This document shows, one piece after another, positions 19,503-27,574 of a DNA stretch of 64,000 nt (its first letter is position 1; every line of letters starts with the position of its first letter). The DNA is taken from positions 248,001-312,000 of the forward strand of contig NZ_MRDM01000032.1 in assembly GCF_002008165.1 (NCBI RefSeq), read 5' to 3'. A program made the position numbers and the translations under genes. This stretch comes from Rhizobium laguerreae (GTDB lineage Bacteria > Pseudomonadota > Alphaproteobacteria > Rhizobiales > Rhizobiaceae). The notes below the pieces were generated by a model. It ran no database searches, was not told the DNA's origin, and saw nothing but the letters and a program-made list of their open reading frames with translations.

Positions 19503-19928
19503 CTTGGCGCCGTCAGGCGCCGGGACATCCGAACTTGCCTTGCATTCTTTCAGCCAGACGTCGTAGATCGGGTGCTCGACAGCGTTGAGGCCGGGGCTGG
19601 CGGCGAACATCCAGCCGGTGAAGATGCGGCGGATTTTGCGGTCGAGGGTGATCTCGTCGACCTCGACGAAACCGTCGATCTTCTGTGCTTCCGACTGGTC
19701 GCGCGAATAACAGGCCTTCGGTGTCACCTGCAGCGCACCGAACTGCACCGTCTCGTTGACATAGACGTCGAAGGTCGTGATGCGGCCGGTGATCTTGTCG
19801 AGGCCGGAAAAGACGGCAACCGGATTTTCGATGCGTGCGGCATGTGCCGCAACTGGCGGAAGCAGGGCCGAGAGCGCCAGCAGCGATCCGGCGGCACGCA
19901 GGACCATGTTCCGCGTGAAGAGCTTCAT
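19494..19928 (-). CDS. DUF2155 domain exported protein
   Basis: 144 residues. The signal peptide core (AAGSLLALSALLPPVAAHA) is followed by a DUF2155 domain with the conserved LDKITGRITTFDVYVNET, KACYSRD and IFTGWMFAASPGLNAVEHPIYDVWL blocks, which include two cysteines (in KACYS and LKECK). The function of DUF2155 is unknown. It and the NDUFA12-like gene upstream share a strand. Confidence 0.9.
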   Translation of the reverse strand: MKLFTRNMVLRAAGSLLALSALLPPVAAHAARIENPVAVFSGLDKITGRITTFDVYVNETVQFGALQVTPKACYSRDQSEAQKIDGFVEVDEITLDRKIRRIFTGWMFAASPGLNAVEHPIYDVWLKECKASSDVPAPDGAKAK

Positions 19929-20043
19929 ATGTACCCGTCTCCAGACATTTTCAGTTCACAGCCGCGGTCAAGCGCGGCCAACCTGCGGGTAAAGGTCAAT
20001 TGTGGCCAAAAGCCGGGTCTTGGGATCGCCCGGTCGAGCCGTC

Positions 20044-20442
20044 TCAGTTGCCTGGCGTCCAGGCGTCGTAATCGCCGGTGACGCGCGGACGCTCGCCCGG
20101 AACGGCGATGGAACCCGGCGGACGATAGGCCTGCGGCGAACCGGTATGGTTGGGCCGGTGCGGCTTCTGCCAATCTTTGGCGATGTAGCTCTCCTTGGAG
20201 GGGGGAACATCGGTGCGATGATGCATCCAGCCATGCCAGCCCGGCGGAATGGCGGAGGCTTCGGCATAACCCTTGTAGATCACCCAACGCTTCGGCAGAC
20301 CGTAGGAGGACATGCCGCCTTCGTAGTAGACGTTGCCGAATTCATCCTCGCCGACGCGCTTGCCAAAACGCCAGGTCGCAAAACGCGTGCCCATCGTCTG
20401 ACCGTTCCACCAGGTAAAGGTCTGAACCAGAAGATTCCACAT
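20044..20442 (-). CDS. NDUFA12-like NADH:ubiquinone oxidoreductase accessory subunit
   Basis: 132 residues, NDUFA12/B17.2 family. Visible are the N-terminal LLVQTFTWWNGQTMGTRFATWR, GEDEFGNVYYEGG, WVIYKGYAEASAIPPGWHGWMHH and the C-terminal PPGSIAVPGERP. It is a complex I accessory subunit located near NDUFS4 in the enzyme. The start at 20442 has AAGGA six bases upstream; an in-frame extension of 11 residues is not conserved. Confidence 0.95.
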   Translation of the reverse strand: MWNLLVQTFTWWNGQTMGTRFATWRFGKRVGEDEFGNVYYEGGMSSYGLPKRWVIYKGYAEASAIPPGWHGWMHHRTDVPPSKESYIAKDWQKPHRPNHTGSPQAYRPPGSIAVPGERPRVTGDYDAWTPGN

Positions 20443-20545
20443 GTCTTTTCCTTGTGCCCGCCAGATGCGAGCCAAACCAGAATTCGTTTCCTCGCTTATG
20501 CCGTCGCCAAGCCGAATTGTCCAGCGATTCCACGACGGCCATGGG

Positions 20546-21010
20546 TCATTTCAAAGCCATCTTGAAGCCGAGGTGAGAGGGCTTGAAGCCCAGCCTTTCA
20601 TAGAAACGGTGGGCATCCTTGCGCACTGCATTCGAGGTCAACGCTACCCGCCCGATACCGCGGCCTTTTGCCTCGGCAATGGCGAATTCGATCATCAGTC
20701 CGCCGACCCCCTGCCCGCGCATATCGGCGCGCGTCTGCACCGCCTCGATAATCATCGCCGAGGAGCCACGACCGGTGAGCGAGGTCGTCACCATCGTCTG
20801 AAATGTGCCGACGACCTCGCCTCTGCGCTCTGCGACGTAAAGCGTCTGGTCAGGCGAAGCCTCGATGGCGACGAAGGCCCTGACGTAATCGGGAAAGGCT
20901 TCGGGGTCGGTTGTATCGCCGTGACCGCCGAGCGCATCGGCGGCAAACATAGCCACCAGAGCCGGCAGGTCGTCCTTGCGAGCTTCACGGATATTCAAAT
21001 CTTGTGGCAT
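20546..21010 (-). CDS. GNAT family N-acetyltransferase
   Basis: 154 residues, a single GNAT domain. The acetyl-CoA binding motif A is seen in AVQTRADMRGQGVGGLMIEFA (R-G-Q-G-V-G), followed by LTSNAVRKDAHRFYERLGF, typical of motif B. The substrate is unknown. ATG at 21010 is preceded in frame by a GTG. It is divergent from the membrane-protein gene at 21068. One of four GNAT genes within 6 kb, all on the minus strand. Confidence 0.88.
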   Translation of the reverse strand: MPQDLNIREARKDDLPALVAMFAADALGGHGDTTDPEAFPDYVRAFVAIEASPDQTLYVAERRGEVVGTFQTMVTTSLTGRGSSAMIIEAVQTRADMRGQGVGGLMIEFAIAEAKGRGIGRVALTSNAVRKDAHRFYERLGFKPSHLGFKMALK

Positions 21011-21067
21011 CACACTTTTCTACCTATGTAAAATCGGACGATGATTGTTGCGGAAGGAAAAAGACGG

Positions 21068-21670
21068 ATGTTCTTGAGCGATATCCGTGAGGTCAGATAC
21101 TCCGCCAGGGATATTCGGCTTAGAATTGCACTATCAACACTGGTGATAATTGTCTTCGGCTTCTGGATTTTCGATAGGACCTTGAATTCGTTTTTCCTGT
21201 CTCTGCTCTGTGGGCCGCCAATTGCGTACTACTTATTTTGCAATCTTTATGTCCTGATCTTTTCATCCAATAAGACGATCATTGCGATAGGCCCAAATGG
21301 CTTCAAAGATCTTCGGCTAATGCAAGAATTAATTCCGTGGCCGGCAGTCGCACGCATCGAGGCTGCGGCACCCACCCTGGCGCAAAGGATTCTACGAACA
21401 ATTTTTCTGGTTCTGGGCAACCTGTTGTCCGCATCGCCGGGAACGGACGCAGAGGGCACCGGAAATACAATCGCTGTCTGGTGCCGACCAGACGGCATTC
21501 AGGGTCGCAAACCGATGTTCTCACTATTCCATACCGCACGTGCCACGAATGATCTTCGGCAACTGCGCATCGAAACGAGTGGTCTTACCGTCAGCAAGGA
21601 GCGACTGATGCAACTGCTCCAGACCTACCACACCCACCACAGCAAGGCACTCAACGATACAGGCGTTTAA
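21068..21670 (+). CDS. membrane protein with PH-like domain, unknown function
   Basis: 200 residues. Two hydrophobic helices near residues 18-36 (LSTLVIIVFGFWIF) and 42-65 (FFLSLLCGPPIAYYLFCNLYVLIF) precede a soluble part that resembles a bacterial PH-like domain of the STM3941 type (IIAIGPNGFKDLR, then PWPAVARIEA). The start at 21068 is supported by GGAAGGA upstream; an ATG at 21041 is also in frame. Codon use is visibly more AT-rich than in neighbouring genes, suggesting later acquisition. The stop overlaps the end of the opposing GNAT gene by 4 bases. Confidence 0.72.
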   Translation: MFLSDIREVRYSARDIRLRIALSTLVIIVFGFWIFDRTLNSFFLSLLCGPPIAYYLFCNLYVLIFSSNKTIIAIGPNGFKDLRLMQELIPWPAVARIEAAAPTLAQRILRTIFLVLGNLLSASPGTDAEGTGNTIAVWCRPDGIQGRKPMFSLFHTARATNDLRQLRIETSGLTVSKERLMQLLQTYHTHHSKALNDTGV

Positions 21671-22167
21671 CCCGCCAAGCGCTTTTCCAACACCAATGCC
21701 GGAATGCCGGATTGTCCGGCCCCGCTATTTTCGTTGCGTCCGACCTCAGTGAAGCCATGCGTGCGATAGAAGGCGATCGCCGCAGCATTCTGCGGTTCGA
21801 CTTCGAGGCGCATGATCTCGGCATCGGGAAAGCAGGTTTCGAGCTCAGCGAAGATATCGCGGCCGACACCCTGGCGCTGCAGCGCCGGCCTGACATAGAG
21901 GAGATGCAGCATGACCGTCCTCGTCAATTGCTGCGACATTGCCGCATAACCCATGCCGCCGATATTGCGGCCGTCATCGGCAACGAGGAATTCGACATCC
22001 TTTCGCACGAGGCGCGTCTTCAGCGCCGCCGGCGAAAAGAGATGGGCGATCAGATCCGCCACCTTGGCTCTGCCATGCAGGCTGTCATAGGTGGCATGAA
22101 AGCTCTCCACCAAGAGGGTGCGCACCTTCTCCAGGTCGCGCTCGCCGGCGGTGCGGACGAAATACAC
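21667..22167 (-). CDS. GNAT family N-acetyltransferase coupled to gatB
   Basis: 166 residues with a GNAT fold. Motif A is in LLYVRPALQRQGVGRDIF, followed by EVEPQNAAAIAFYRTHGF. The GTG start lies three bases after the gatB stop, and the Shine-Dalgarno GAGGAG is inside the last gatB codons, so translation is probably coupled to gatB. Substrate unknown. Confidence 0.87.
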   Translation of the reverse strand: MYFVRTAGERDLEKVRTLLVESFHATYDSLHGRAKVADLIAHLFSPAALKTRLVRKDVEFLVADDGRNIGGMGYAAMSQQLTRTVMLHLLYVRPALQRQGVGRDIFAELETCFPDAEIMRLEVEPQNAAAIAFYRTHGFTEVGRNENSGAGQSGIPALVLEKRLAG

Positions 22168-22170
22168 CGG

Positions 22171-23673
22171 TTACTCCTCGATGCCGAGCTTCGCCTTGAC
22201 GAGGGCCTGGACAGCCTGCGGATTGGCCTTGCCGCTGGTCGCCTTCATCACCTGGCCGACGAACCATGCCGCCATGGTCGGCTTCGCCTTGACCTTTTCA
22301 ACCTGGTCCGGATTGGCGGCGATGATCTCGTCCACGGCCTTTTCGATTGCGCCGGTATCCGTCACCTGCTTCATGCCGCGCGCCTCGACGATCTCGGCGG
22401 GATCGCCGCCCTCGGTGAGCACGATCTCGAAGAGATCCTTGGCGATCTTGCCGGAGATGGTTCCCGCCTTGATGAGATCGATGATAGCGCCGAGCTGGGC
22501 CGGCGAAACCGGCGTCTGCTCGATGTCCTTGCCGGTGCGGTTCAGCGCGCCGAGCAGATCGTTGATCACCCAGTTGGCGGCCGTCTTGCCGTCACGGCCT
22601 GCGGCGACGGCTTCGAAATAGTCGGCGATCGCTTTTTCGGAAACGAGCACCGAGGCGTCGTAGATCGACAGGCCGAGCTCGCGCACGAAGCGCTCCTTCT
22701 TGTCGTCAGGCAGTTCCGGCAGATCGGCTTCGAGCGCCTTGATGAAGGCGTCGTCGAATTCGAGCGGCAGCAGGTCCGGATCGGGGAAATAACGATAGTC
22801 GTGCGCATCCTCCTTGGAGCGCATCGAACGCGTCTCGCCCTTGTTCGGGTCGAAGAGGCGGGTCTCCTGATCGATCTTGCCGCCGTCCTCCAGAATGCCG
22901 ATCTGGCGACGGGCTTCATATTCGATCGCCTGGCCGATGAAACGGATGGAGTTGACGTTCTTGATCTCGCAACGCGTGCCGAATTCCTCGCCCGGACGGC
23001 GGACGGAGACGTTGACGTCGGCGCGCATCGAGCCCTCGTCCATGTTGCCGTCGCAGGTGCCGAGATAACGCACGATCGAGCGCAGCTTGGTCATATAGGC
23101 CTTGGCCTCGTCGGACGAGCGCATGTCGGGCTTGGAGACGATCTCCATCAGCGCAACGCCGGAACGGTTGAGATCGACATAGGACATGGTCGCGTGCTGG
23201 TCATGCATCGACTTGCCGGCATCCTGCTCCAGATGCAGGCGCTCGATGCCGATCTCGATATCCTCGAACTGGCCCTGGCGATCCGGCCCGAGCGAAATGA
23301 CGATCTTGCCCTCGCCGACGATCGGATCCTTGAACTGCGAGATTTGATAGCCCTGCGGCAGGTCGGGATAGAAATAGTTCTTGCGATCAAACAAGGAGCG
23401 CTTGTTGATCTGGGCTTTCAGGCCGAGGCCGGTGCGAACGGCCTGCTTGACGCATTCCTCGTTGATGACGGGCAGCATGCCGGGCATGGCAGCGTCGACC
23501 ATCGAGACATTCGAATTCTGCGGCTTGCCGAACTCCGTCGAAGCGCCGGAGAAGAGCTTCGAATTGGACAGCACCTGGGCATGGACTTCCATGCCGACGA
23601 TGACTTCCCAGTCGCCGGTGGCGCCCGGGATGAAGCGTTTCGGATCAGGCGTGCGGACGTCGACAAGGGTCAT
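22171..23673 (-). CDS. gatB: Asp-tRNA(Asn)/Glu-tRNA(Gln) amidotransferase subunit B
   Basis: 500 residues. GatB binds the misacylated tRNA and ATP and transamidates Glu-tRNA(Gln) or Asp-tRNA(Asn), using ammonia from GatA. Motifs are WEVIVGMEVHAQVLSNSKLF, KNYFYPDLPQGYQISQF, the metal-ligand region IGIERLHLEQDAGKS, DLNRSGVALMEIVSKPD and a C-terminal YqeY/GatB tail domain (about 350-500) ending in VQALVKAKLGI. gatCA are about 2 kb away on the same strand, not adjacent. A GNAT gene follows immediately. Confidence 0.97.
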   Translation of the reverse strand: MTLVDVRTPDPKRFIPGATGDWEVIVGMEVHAQVLSNSKLFSGASTEFGKPQNSNVSMVDAAMPGMLPVINEECVKQAVRTGLGLKAQINKRSLFDRKNYFYPDLPQGYQISQFKDPIVGEGKIVISLGPDRQGQFEDIEIGIERLHLEQDAGKSMHDQHATMSYVDLNRSGVALMEIVSKPDMRSSDEAKAYMTKLRSIVRYLGTCDGNMDEGSMRADVNVSVRRPGEEFGTRCEIKNVNSIRFIGQAIEYEARRQIGILEDGGKIDQETRLFDPNKGETRSMRSKEDAHDYRYFPDPDLLPLEFDDAFIKALEADLPELPDDKKERFVRELGLSIYDASVLVSEKAIADYFEAVAAGRDGKTAANWVINDLLGALNRTGKDIEQTPVSPAQLGAIIDLIKAGTISGKIAKDLFEIVLTEGGDPAEIVEARGMKQVTDTGAIEKAVDEIIAANPDQVEKVKAKPTMAAWFVGQVMKATSGKANPQAVQALVKAKLGIEE

Positions 23674-23802
23674 CTGATGCTCTTTACAGGCTGTTCTTTT
23701 CCACTGGTGAGGTAAAGGAAATGGCGTGCCGGTGCAAGGCTTTCGCCATGGGGCGCATCGCTGTTTTGCCGTCCATTAACGCAGCCGCGGTAGGGTTCCC
23801 CT

Positions 23803-24114
23803 ATGACGATGATCGATATTCTCAAATGGGCCTTCCTGTTTCTGGCGCTGAACCTTTTGGTGTTTTCGATCTATCTCAGGGACAAGCAGGCGGCCCGCCA
23901 CGGCAAGCGGCGCATCAGCGAGCGCACGCTTCTTTTGCTTGCGCTGATCGGCGGCAGCCTTGGCGCGGCGGCGGCACAGCAGCTGTTGCGGCACAAGACG
24001 AGAAAGGAGCCGTTCCGGTCAATCCTGGCGGCGATCCTGATCCTGCATGGCGCACTGATTGGTGCGCTGGCCTTCGTGCCGCAATGGAGCTTTCTGCTTC
24101 CTCAGGATTTTTGA
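23803..24114 (+). CDS. DUF1294 small membrane protein
   Basis: 103 residues with three predicted membrane segments (WAFLFLALNLLVFSIYL, LLLLALIGGSLGAAAAQQLL, ILAAILILHGALIGALAFV). The DUF1294 motif DKQAARHGKRRISERTLLLLALIGGS and the short basic HKTRKEPF loop are intact. Unknown function. Convergent with the GNAT gene that ends at 24119. Confidence 0.88.
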   Translation: MTMIDILKWAFLFLALNLLVFSIYLRDKQAARHGKRRISERTLLLLALIGGSLGAAAAQQLLRHKTRKEPFRSILAAILILHGALIGALAFVPQWSFLLPQDF

Positions 24115-24118
24115 AGCG

Positions 24119-24628
24119 TCAGAATTCCTGCCCATATCCACCTTGGCCGTCCGAAACGAGCTGTTTCGTCAATCCAACGGAGGGTACGTCTCGATCAAGC
24201 TTCGGATTGTAGGCGACCGAGAGCCAATGGATGCTATAGCCGTGCTTCCGGAAGAAGCCGATCGCCTCGCTGTTGCCGGAATGGGTCTGCATCGCCGCCT
24301 TCTCGAAGCCCTGATCGGCGATCTCGTTTTCGATGCGGACGAGAAGAGCCGAACCGAGGCCCTGGCGGGTGAAGGCGGGATCGATCCAGAAATCCGAGAT
24401 GGTTTCGTCCAATCCCTCGCGTGCTGCCCAGCCTGCGACCTGGCCGTTCTGCTCGACGACGGTGATGGTTAGCCAGTCGTTTTCCACGAAATTCCGGAAG
24501 GCGCTGCGCGCCGCGTCAATCATCGCGTCCGATTCGCCGATCGACGCCATCGCCTTTTGCCAGGCCCTCAGCCCGATCTCGCTCAATAGCTCCGCTTCAC
24601 CGTCGCGGGCATTGCGAATGTGGATCAA
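24119..24628 (-). CDS. GNAT family N-acetyltransferase (divergent from yjhX-like gene)
   Basis: 169 residues. GNAT motif A is in FWIDPAFTRQGLGSALLVRI and motif B in MQTHSGNSEAIGFFRKHGY. The start is a TTG at 24628 preceded by a perfect GGAGG at five bases; an upstream TTG at 24652 is in frame but lies before that site. It is transcribed away from the YjhX-like gene. It resembles the neighbouring GNAT at 25546-26046 in the HSGN/HAGN, EAIGFFRKHGY/GAIRLYERCGF region. Confidence 0.85.
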   Translation of the reverse strand: MIHIRNARDGEAELLSEIGLRAWQKAMASIGESDAMIDAARSAFRNFVENDWLTITVVEQNGQVAGWAAREGLDETISDFWIDPAFTRQGLGSALLVRIENEIADQGFEKAAMQTHSGNSEAIGFFRKHGYSIHWLSVAYNPKLDRDVPSVGLTKQLVSDGQGGYGQEF

Positions 24629-24941
24629 CGACACCTCCGCGTTACCCCGCAACTAGACCATTGAGTCGCGAATTTTACCAGTAGCTCCAACGGGATGATC
24701 GACAGAAACCGCGGTTTTCGACTGGTTTTTGAGAGGCAAGTACGCTCTTGACCGAATTTTCCGGGCTGAATAATAGGTCTTATCGAGGTGTTTTATGTTG
24801 AGCCTGCCTGAGACCCGGTAAAGGCCCTGCCCGCAAGTTTTCTTGCGCGCATGGGCCCGAAAAAAACGAAGCCCTGACGTTCGAATGAGCGCCAGATCGT
24901 TTTTGTGCGCCCTGCCGGGCGCGAATACCGGATCTCAACAC
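24629..24941 (+). promoter_or_regulatory. promoter and structured leader of the yjhX-like gene
   Basis: A good sigma-70 promoter is seen: TTGACC (24748-24753), 17-base spacer, TAATAG (24771-24776). This predicts a leader of roughly 160 bases. It contains a tiny ORF, MLSLPETR (24795-24821), with GAGG six bases upstream. A nested hairpin follows (outer GGCCC/GGGCC, inner GCAAG-TTTT-CTTGC), and a second hairpin GCGCCC-TGCC-GGGCGC (24907-24922) sits just before the start codon. The yjhX ATG itself has a weak ribosome binding site. The remaining part of this gap, 24629-24747, shows nothing recognisable. Confidence 0.55.
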
Positions 24942-25199
24942 ATGGACATTTCTCGCACGGAGCAGCGCATCCTGCATCTCATGGCCCAAGGCGGCCGCAT
25001 TGAAATTACCCGCGACGACGACAGGAAGATCGAAGCGGTCAGTTGCTTCACTCGCGACGGCTGGCTCTATCCCGGCGTCGACCTCGATCTCTTCCGCAGG
25101 CTGAAGCGACTGAAGGCAATCAAGTCCTCAGGCGGCCACCCCTACCGGATCACCGAAAGAGGGCTGAGATTGGTCAGGTCGCAGCTGAACAACAGGTAA
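24942..25199 (+). CDS. yjhX: YjhX / TopAI-like (UPF0386) protein
   Basis: 85 residues, collinear over its length with E. coli YjhX (TopAI): ISRTEQRILHLMAQGGRI, a central VSCFTRDGWLYPGVDLDLFRRLK and the C-terminal HPYRITERGLRLVRSQL. In E. coli YjhX is a toxin that inhibits DNA topoisomerase I, paired with the GNAT-family antitoxin YjhQ. Here no antitoxin gene follows in the same direction, but GNAT genes lie on both sides in opposite orientation. Expression probably depends on the leader described at 24629-24941. Family membership is clear; toxicity is inference. Confidence 0.85.
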   Translation: MDISRTEQRILHLMAQGGRIEITRDDDRKIEAVSCFTRDGWLYPGVDLDLFRRLKRLKAIKSSGGHPYRITERGLRLVRSQLNNR

Positions 25200-25206
25200 T
25201 AGTGGC

Positions 25207-25243
25207 ACTCCCGATCGCGTCTGAACCCGGCGCGATCGGGAGT
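25207..25243. terminator. perfect inverted repeat between convergent genes
   Basis: Arms ACTCCCGATCGCG (25207-25219) and CGCGATCGGGAGT (25231-25243) give a 13-bp perfect stem with an 11-base loop. It lies between the convergent yjhX-like and 91-residue genes. Without a T-run on either side, a bidirectional terminator is probable but not certain. Confidence 0.6.
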
Positions 25244-25249
25244 ATCGCC

Positions 25250-25525
25250 TCAAGCCTTTGCAGAGAGTTCCGTCCGCATCACCGACCACTCGTCGGCCAT
25301 CGTGCCCGTGCCGCGCGCCTTGCCGGCGCGGCGATACCAGTAATCGGCGTTCCAGTCGTCGCCCTCGATGCGATGGCAAAGGGCATGCCCCCAGTCGAAC
25401 GGCTGTTCGCCTTCGTGGCGCTGGCAGATGTCGTGCACCGCCTGCCAATCCGCGCCCATGGTGAAACCGCAGGCAGAGAGGCGATCGAATGCCTCGATCA
25501 ATTGCGCAAGATCATTGTTCACCAT
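25250..25525 (-). CDS. conserved hypothetical protein, 91 residues
   Basis: A soluble protein with a strong ribosome binding site (GAGGAGG before ATG). It has a helical N-terminus (LAQLIEAFDRLSACGFTMG) and a Trp/His/Cys-rich middle (DWQAVHDICQRHEGE, then WGHALCHRIEGDDWNADYWYRRAGK). The WGHALCHRIEGDDWNADYWY block looks like a conserved motif of a small rhizobial family, but I cannot assign function. It is last in the apparent gatC-gatA-GNAT operon (20 bases after the GNAT stop). Confidence 0.75.
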   Translation of the reverse strand: MVNNDLAQLIEAFDRLSACGFTMGADWQAVHDICQRHEGEQPFDWGHALCHRIEGDDWNADYWYRRAGKARGTGTMADEWSVMRTELSAKA

Positions 25526-25545
25526 AAGACCTCCTCTGGTTCCTG

Positions 25546-26046
25546 CTATTGGTCAGCCAACCGTTTCTCCAGATGCACCTTTTCAAGTTCGACACCCATG
25601 CTCTCGGAAAATTCGCGGCCACGCCAGATGATGGTGAAGCCGCAGCGCTCGTAGAGGCGGATTGCGCCCTTATTCCCGGCATGCGTGTCGAGCCTGGCAG
25701 TCGCCAGCCCCTCTGCCGCCATCAGTTCGCACAAATGAAGCAAGAGAGCCCGGCCGACGCCGTTGCCCTGATGGTCGGGATGCACCCAGAGGTCGGACAC
25801 ATAATTCGGTTGGTTTTCACGCGCGCCCCAGCCGACGATCGTCCCGCCCCGTTCGGCAACGAAGATCTCGCCTTTCGTTTCCGCGGCAAAGATGGCGAAC
25901 TCGTGCCGCACCCTGGTGATCACATCGGGATCGAGATAGCTGTCCTCGAAGGCATCGCTTGCGGCCCATGCGGCAAAGCCGACGGCGCCGACCGTTTCGT
26001 GGTCGGCAGCTGCGATCTTTCGGATCTTTAGATCCGTTACCACCAC
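25546..26046 (-). CDS. GNAT family N-acetyltransferase coupled to gatA
   Basis: 166 residues, GNAT fold. Motif A is LWVHPDHQGNGVGRALLLHL (Q-G-N-G-V-G), then RLDTHAGNKGAIRLYERCGF. The GTG start at 26046 overlaps the last 10 bases of gatA, so translation is likely coupled. Substrate unknown. A later start is possible, since the first ten residues are not conserved in GNATs. Confidence 0.85.
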   Translation of the reverse strand: MVVTDLKIRKIAAADHETVGAVGFAAWAASDAFEDSYLDPDVITRVRHEFAIFAAETKGEIFVAERGGTIVGWGARENQPNYVSDLWVHPDHQGNGVGRALLLHLCELMAAEGLATARLDTHAGNKGAIRLYERCGFTIIWRGREFSESMGVELEKVHLEKRLADQ

Positions 26047-27518
26047 TTGGCCGGCGTAAACCGGCCGGCTGCCTGCTCGATGACGTGGGCGGTCTTGAAG
26101 AGGGTTTCCTCATCGAAGGGCTTGCCGATCAGCTGCAGGCCGAGGGGTAGGCCCTTATGGTCGAGGCCGGCCGGCACGGCGATGCCGGGCAGGCCCGCCA
26201 TGTTGACCGTCACCGTGAAGATGTCGTTCAGATACATCTTCACCGGATCGGCGGCGAGGTTCTCATCGGCAACGCCGAAGGCTGACGACGGCGTTGCCGG
26301 CGTCAGGATGGCGTCGACGCCGGCGTCGAAGACGAGTTCGAAATCGCGCTTGATCAGCGTGCGCACCTTCTGGGCGCGGATGTAATAGGCATCGTAATAA
26401 CCGGCCGACAGCACATAGGTGCCGATCATGATGCGGCGCTTGACTTCCTTGCCGAAGCCCGCGGCACGCGTCTTCTCGTACATGTCGACGATATCCTTGC
26501 CGTCGACGCGCAGGCCGTAGCGCACGCCGTCGTAGCGCGCGAGGTTCGAGGATGCCTCGGCGGGAGCGACGATGTAATAGGCCGGAAGGGCGTATTTGGT
26601 GTGCGGCAGCGAGATGTCGACGATCTCGGCGCCGGCATCCTTCAGCCAGGCGATGCCCTGGCGCCAGAGGGTCTCGATCTCATCCGGCATGCCGTCGACA
26701 CGGTATTCGTTCGGAATGCCGATCTTCATGCCCTTCAGCGACTGACCCAGAGCTGCTTCGTAATCCGGCACCGGCAGATCGACCGATGTGGTGTCCTTTG
26801 CGTCGACGCTTGCCATCGACTTCAAAAGGATCGCGGCATCGCGTACGTCGCGGGCGATCGGGCCTGCCTGGTCGAGCGAAGAGGCGAAGGCGACGGTGCC
26901 CCAGCGCGAGCAACGGCCATAGGTCGGCTTGATGCCGACGGTGCCGGTGAAGGCGGCCGGCTGGCGGATCGAGCCGCCTGTATCGGTCGCGGTCGCGCCG
27001 GCGCAAAGATGGGCGGCAACGGCTGCGGCCGAACCGCCCGATGAGCCGCCGGGCACGAGCTGCTGGTTGGAGCCTGCGGCACGCCAGGGATTGATCACAG
27101 CGCCGTAATGCGAGGTCTCGTTGGACGAGCCCATGGCGAACTCGTCCATGTTCAGCTTGCCGAGCATGACGGCGCCGTCATCCCAGAGGTTCTGCGTGAC
27201 GGTCGATTCATAACGCGGCTCGAAACCATCGAGAATGTGGCTGCAGGCCTGGGTGTGAACGCCGACGGTGGCGAAGAGATCCTTGATGCCGAGCGGAATG
27301 CCTTCGAGTTCGCCTGCCTTGCCGGCGGCGATGCGCTCGTCGGAGTTCTTCGCCATGACGCGGGCGAGATCCGGCGTGACCTTGATATAGGCGTTAAGCC
27401 GACCGTTGGCCGCATCGATCGCCGAGATATAGGCTTCGGTCAGTTCGATCGCGGTGATTTCCTTGGCGCGCAGCTTCTGGCGGGCTTCGGCAATGGTCAG
27501 GCTGGTGAGTTCGCTCAT
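26037..27518 (-). CDS. gatA: Asp-tRNA(Asn)/Glu-tRNA(Gln) amidotransferase subunit A
   Basis: 493 residues, amidase-signature family. GatA hydrolyses glutamine and channels ammonia to GatB. The Ser-cisSer-Lys triad is seen: Lys in GIPLGIKDLF, the Ser-rich region PGGSSGGSAAAVAAHLCAGATATDTGGSI and the nucleophile Ser within TDTGGSIR. Downstream GIKPTYGRCSRWG and DHKGLPLGLQLIGKPF are also typical. It follows gatC by 56 bases and precedes a coupled GNAT gene. Confidence 0.97.
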   Translation of the reverse strand: MSELTSLTIAEARQKLRAKEITAIELTEAYISAIDAANGRLNAYIKVTPDLARVMAKNSDERIAAGKAGELEGIPLGIKDLFATVGVHTQACSHILDGFEPRYESTVTQNLWDDGAVMLGKLNMDEFAMGSSNETSHYGAVINPWRAAGSNQQLVPGGSSGGSAAAVAAHLCAGATATDTGGSIRQPAAFTGTVGIKPTYGRCSRWGTVAFASSLDQAGPIARDVRDAAILLKSMASVDAKDTTSVDLPVPDYEAALGQSLKGMKIGIPNEYRVDGMPDEIETLWRQGIAWLKDAGAEIVDISLPHTKYALPAYYIVAPAEASSNLARYDGVRYGLRVDGKDIVDMYEKTRAAGFGKEVKRRIMIGTYVLSAGYYDAYYIRAQKVRTLIKRDFELVFDAGVDAILTPATPSSAFGVADENLAADPVKMYLNDIFTVTVNMAGLPGIAVPAGLDHKGLPLGLQLIGKPFDEETLFKTAHVIEQAAGRFTPAKWW

Positions 27519-27574
27519 CGTGTTTTCGCTTCAGATCTGGAATGGCAACAGGGTCGGAAAGAGGCTTCGAAGCC

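Noticed and set aside
21712..23715. Open frame of 667 codons on the plus strand opposite gatB and a GNAT gene
   Set aside because: Antisense shadow of gatB with biased composition; it spans two real genes and has no family.
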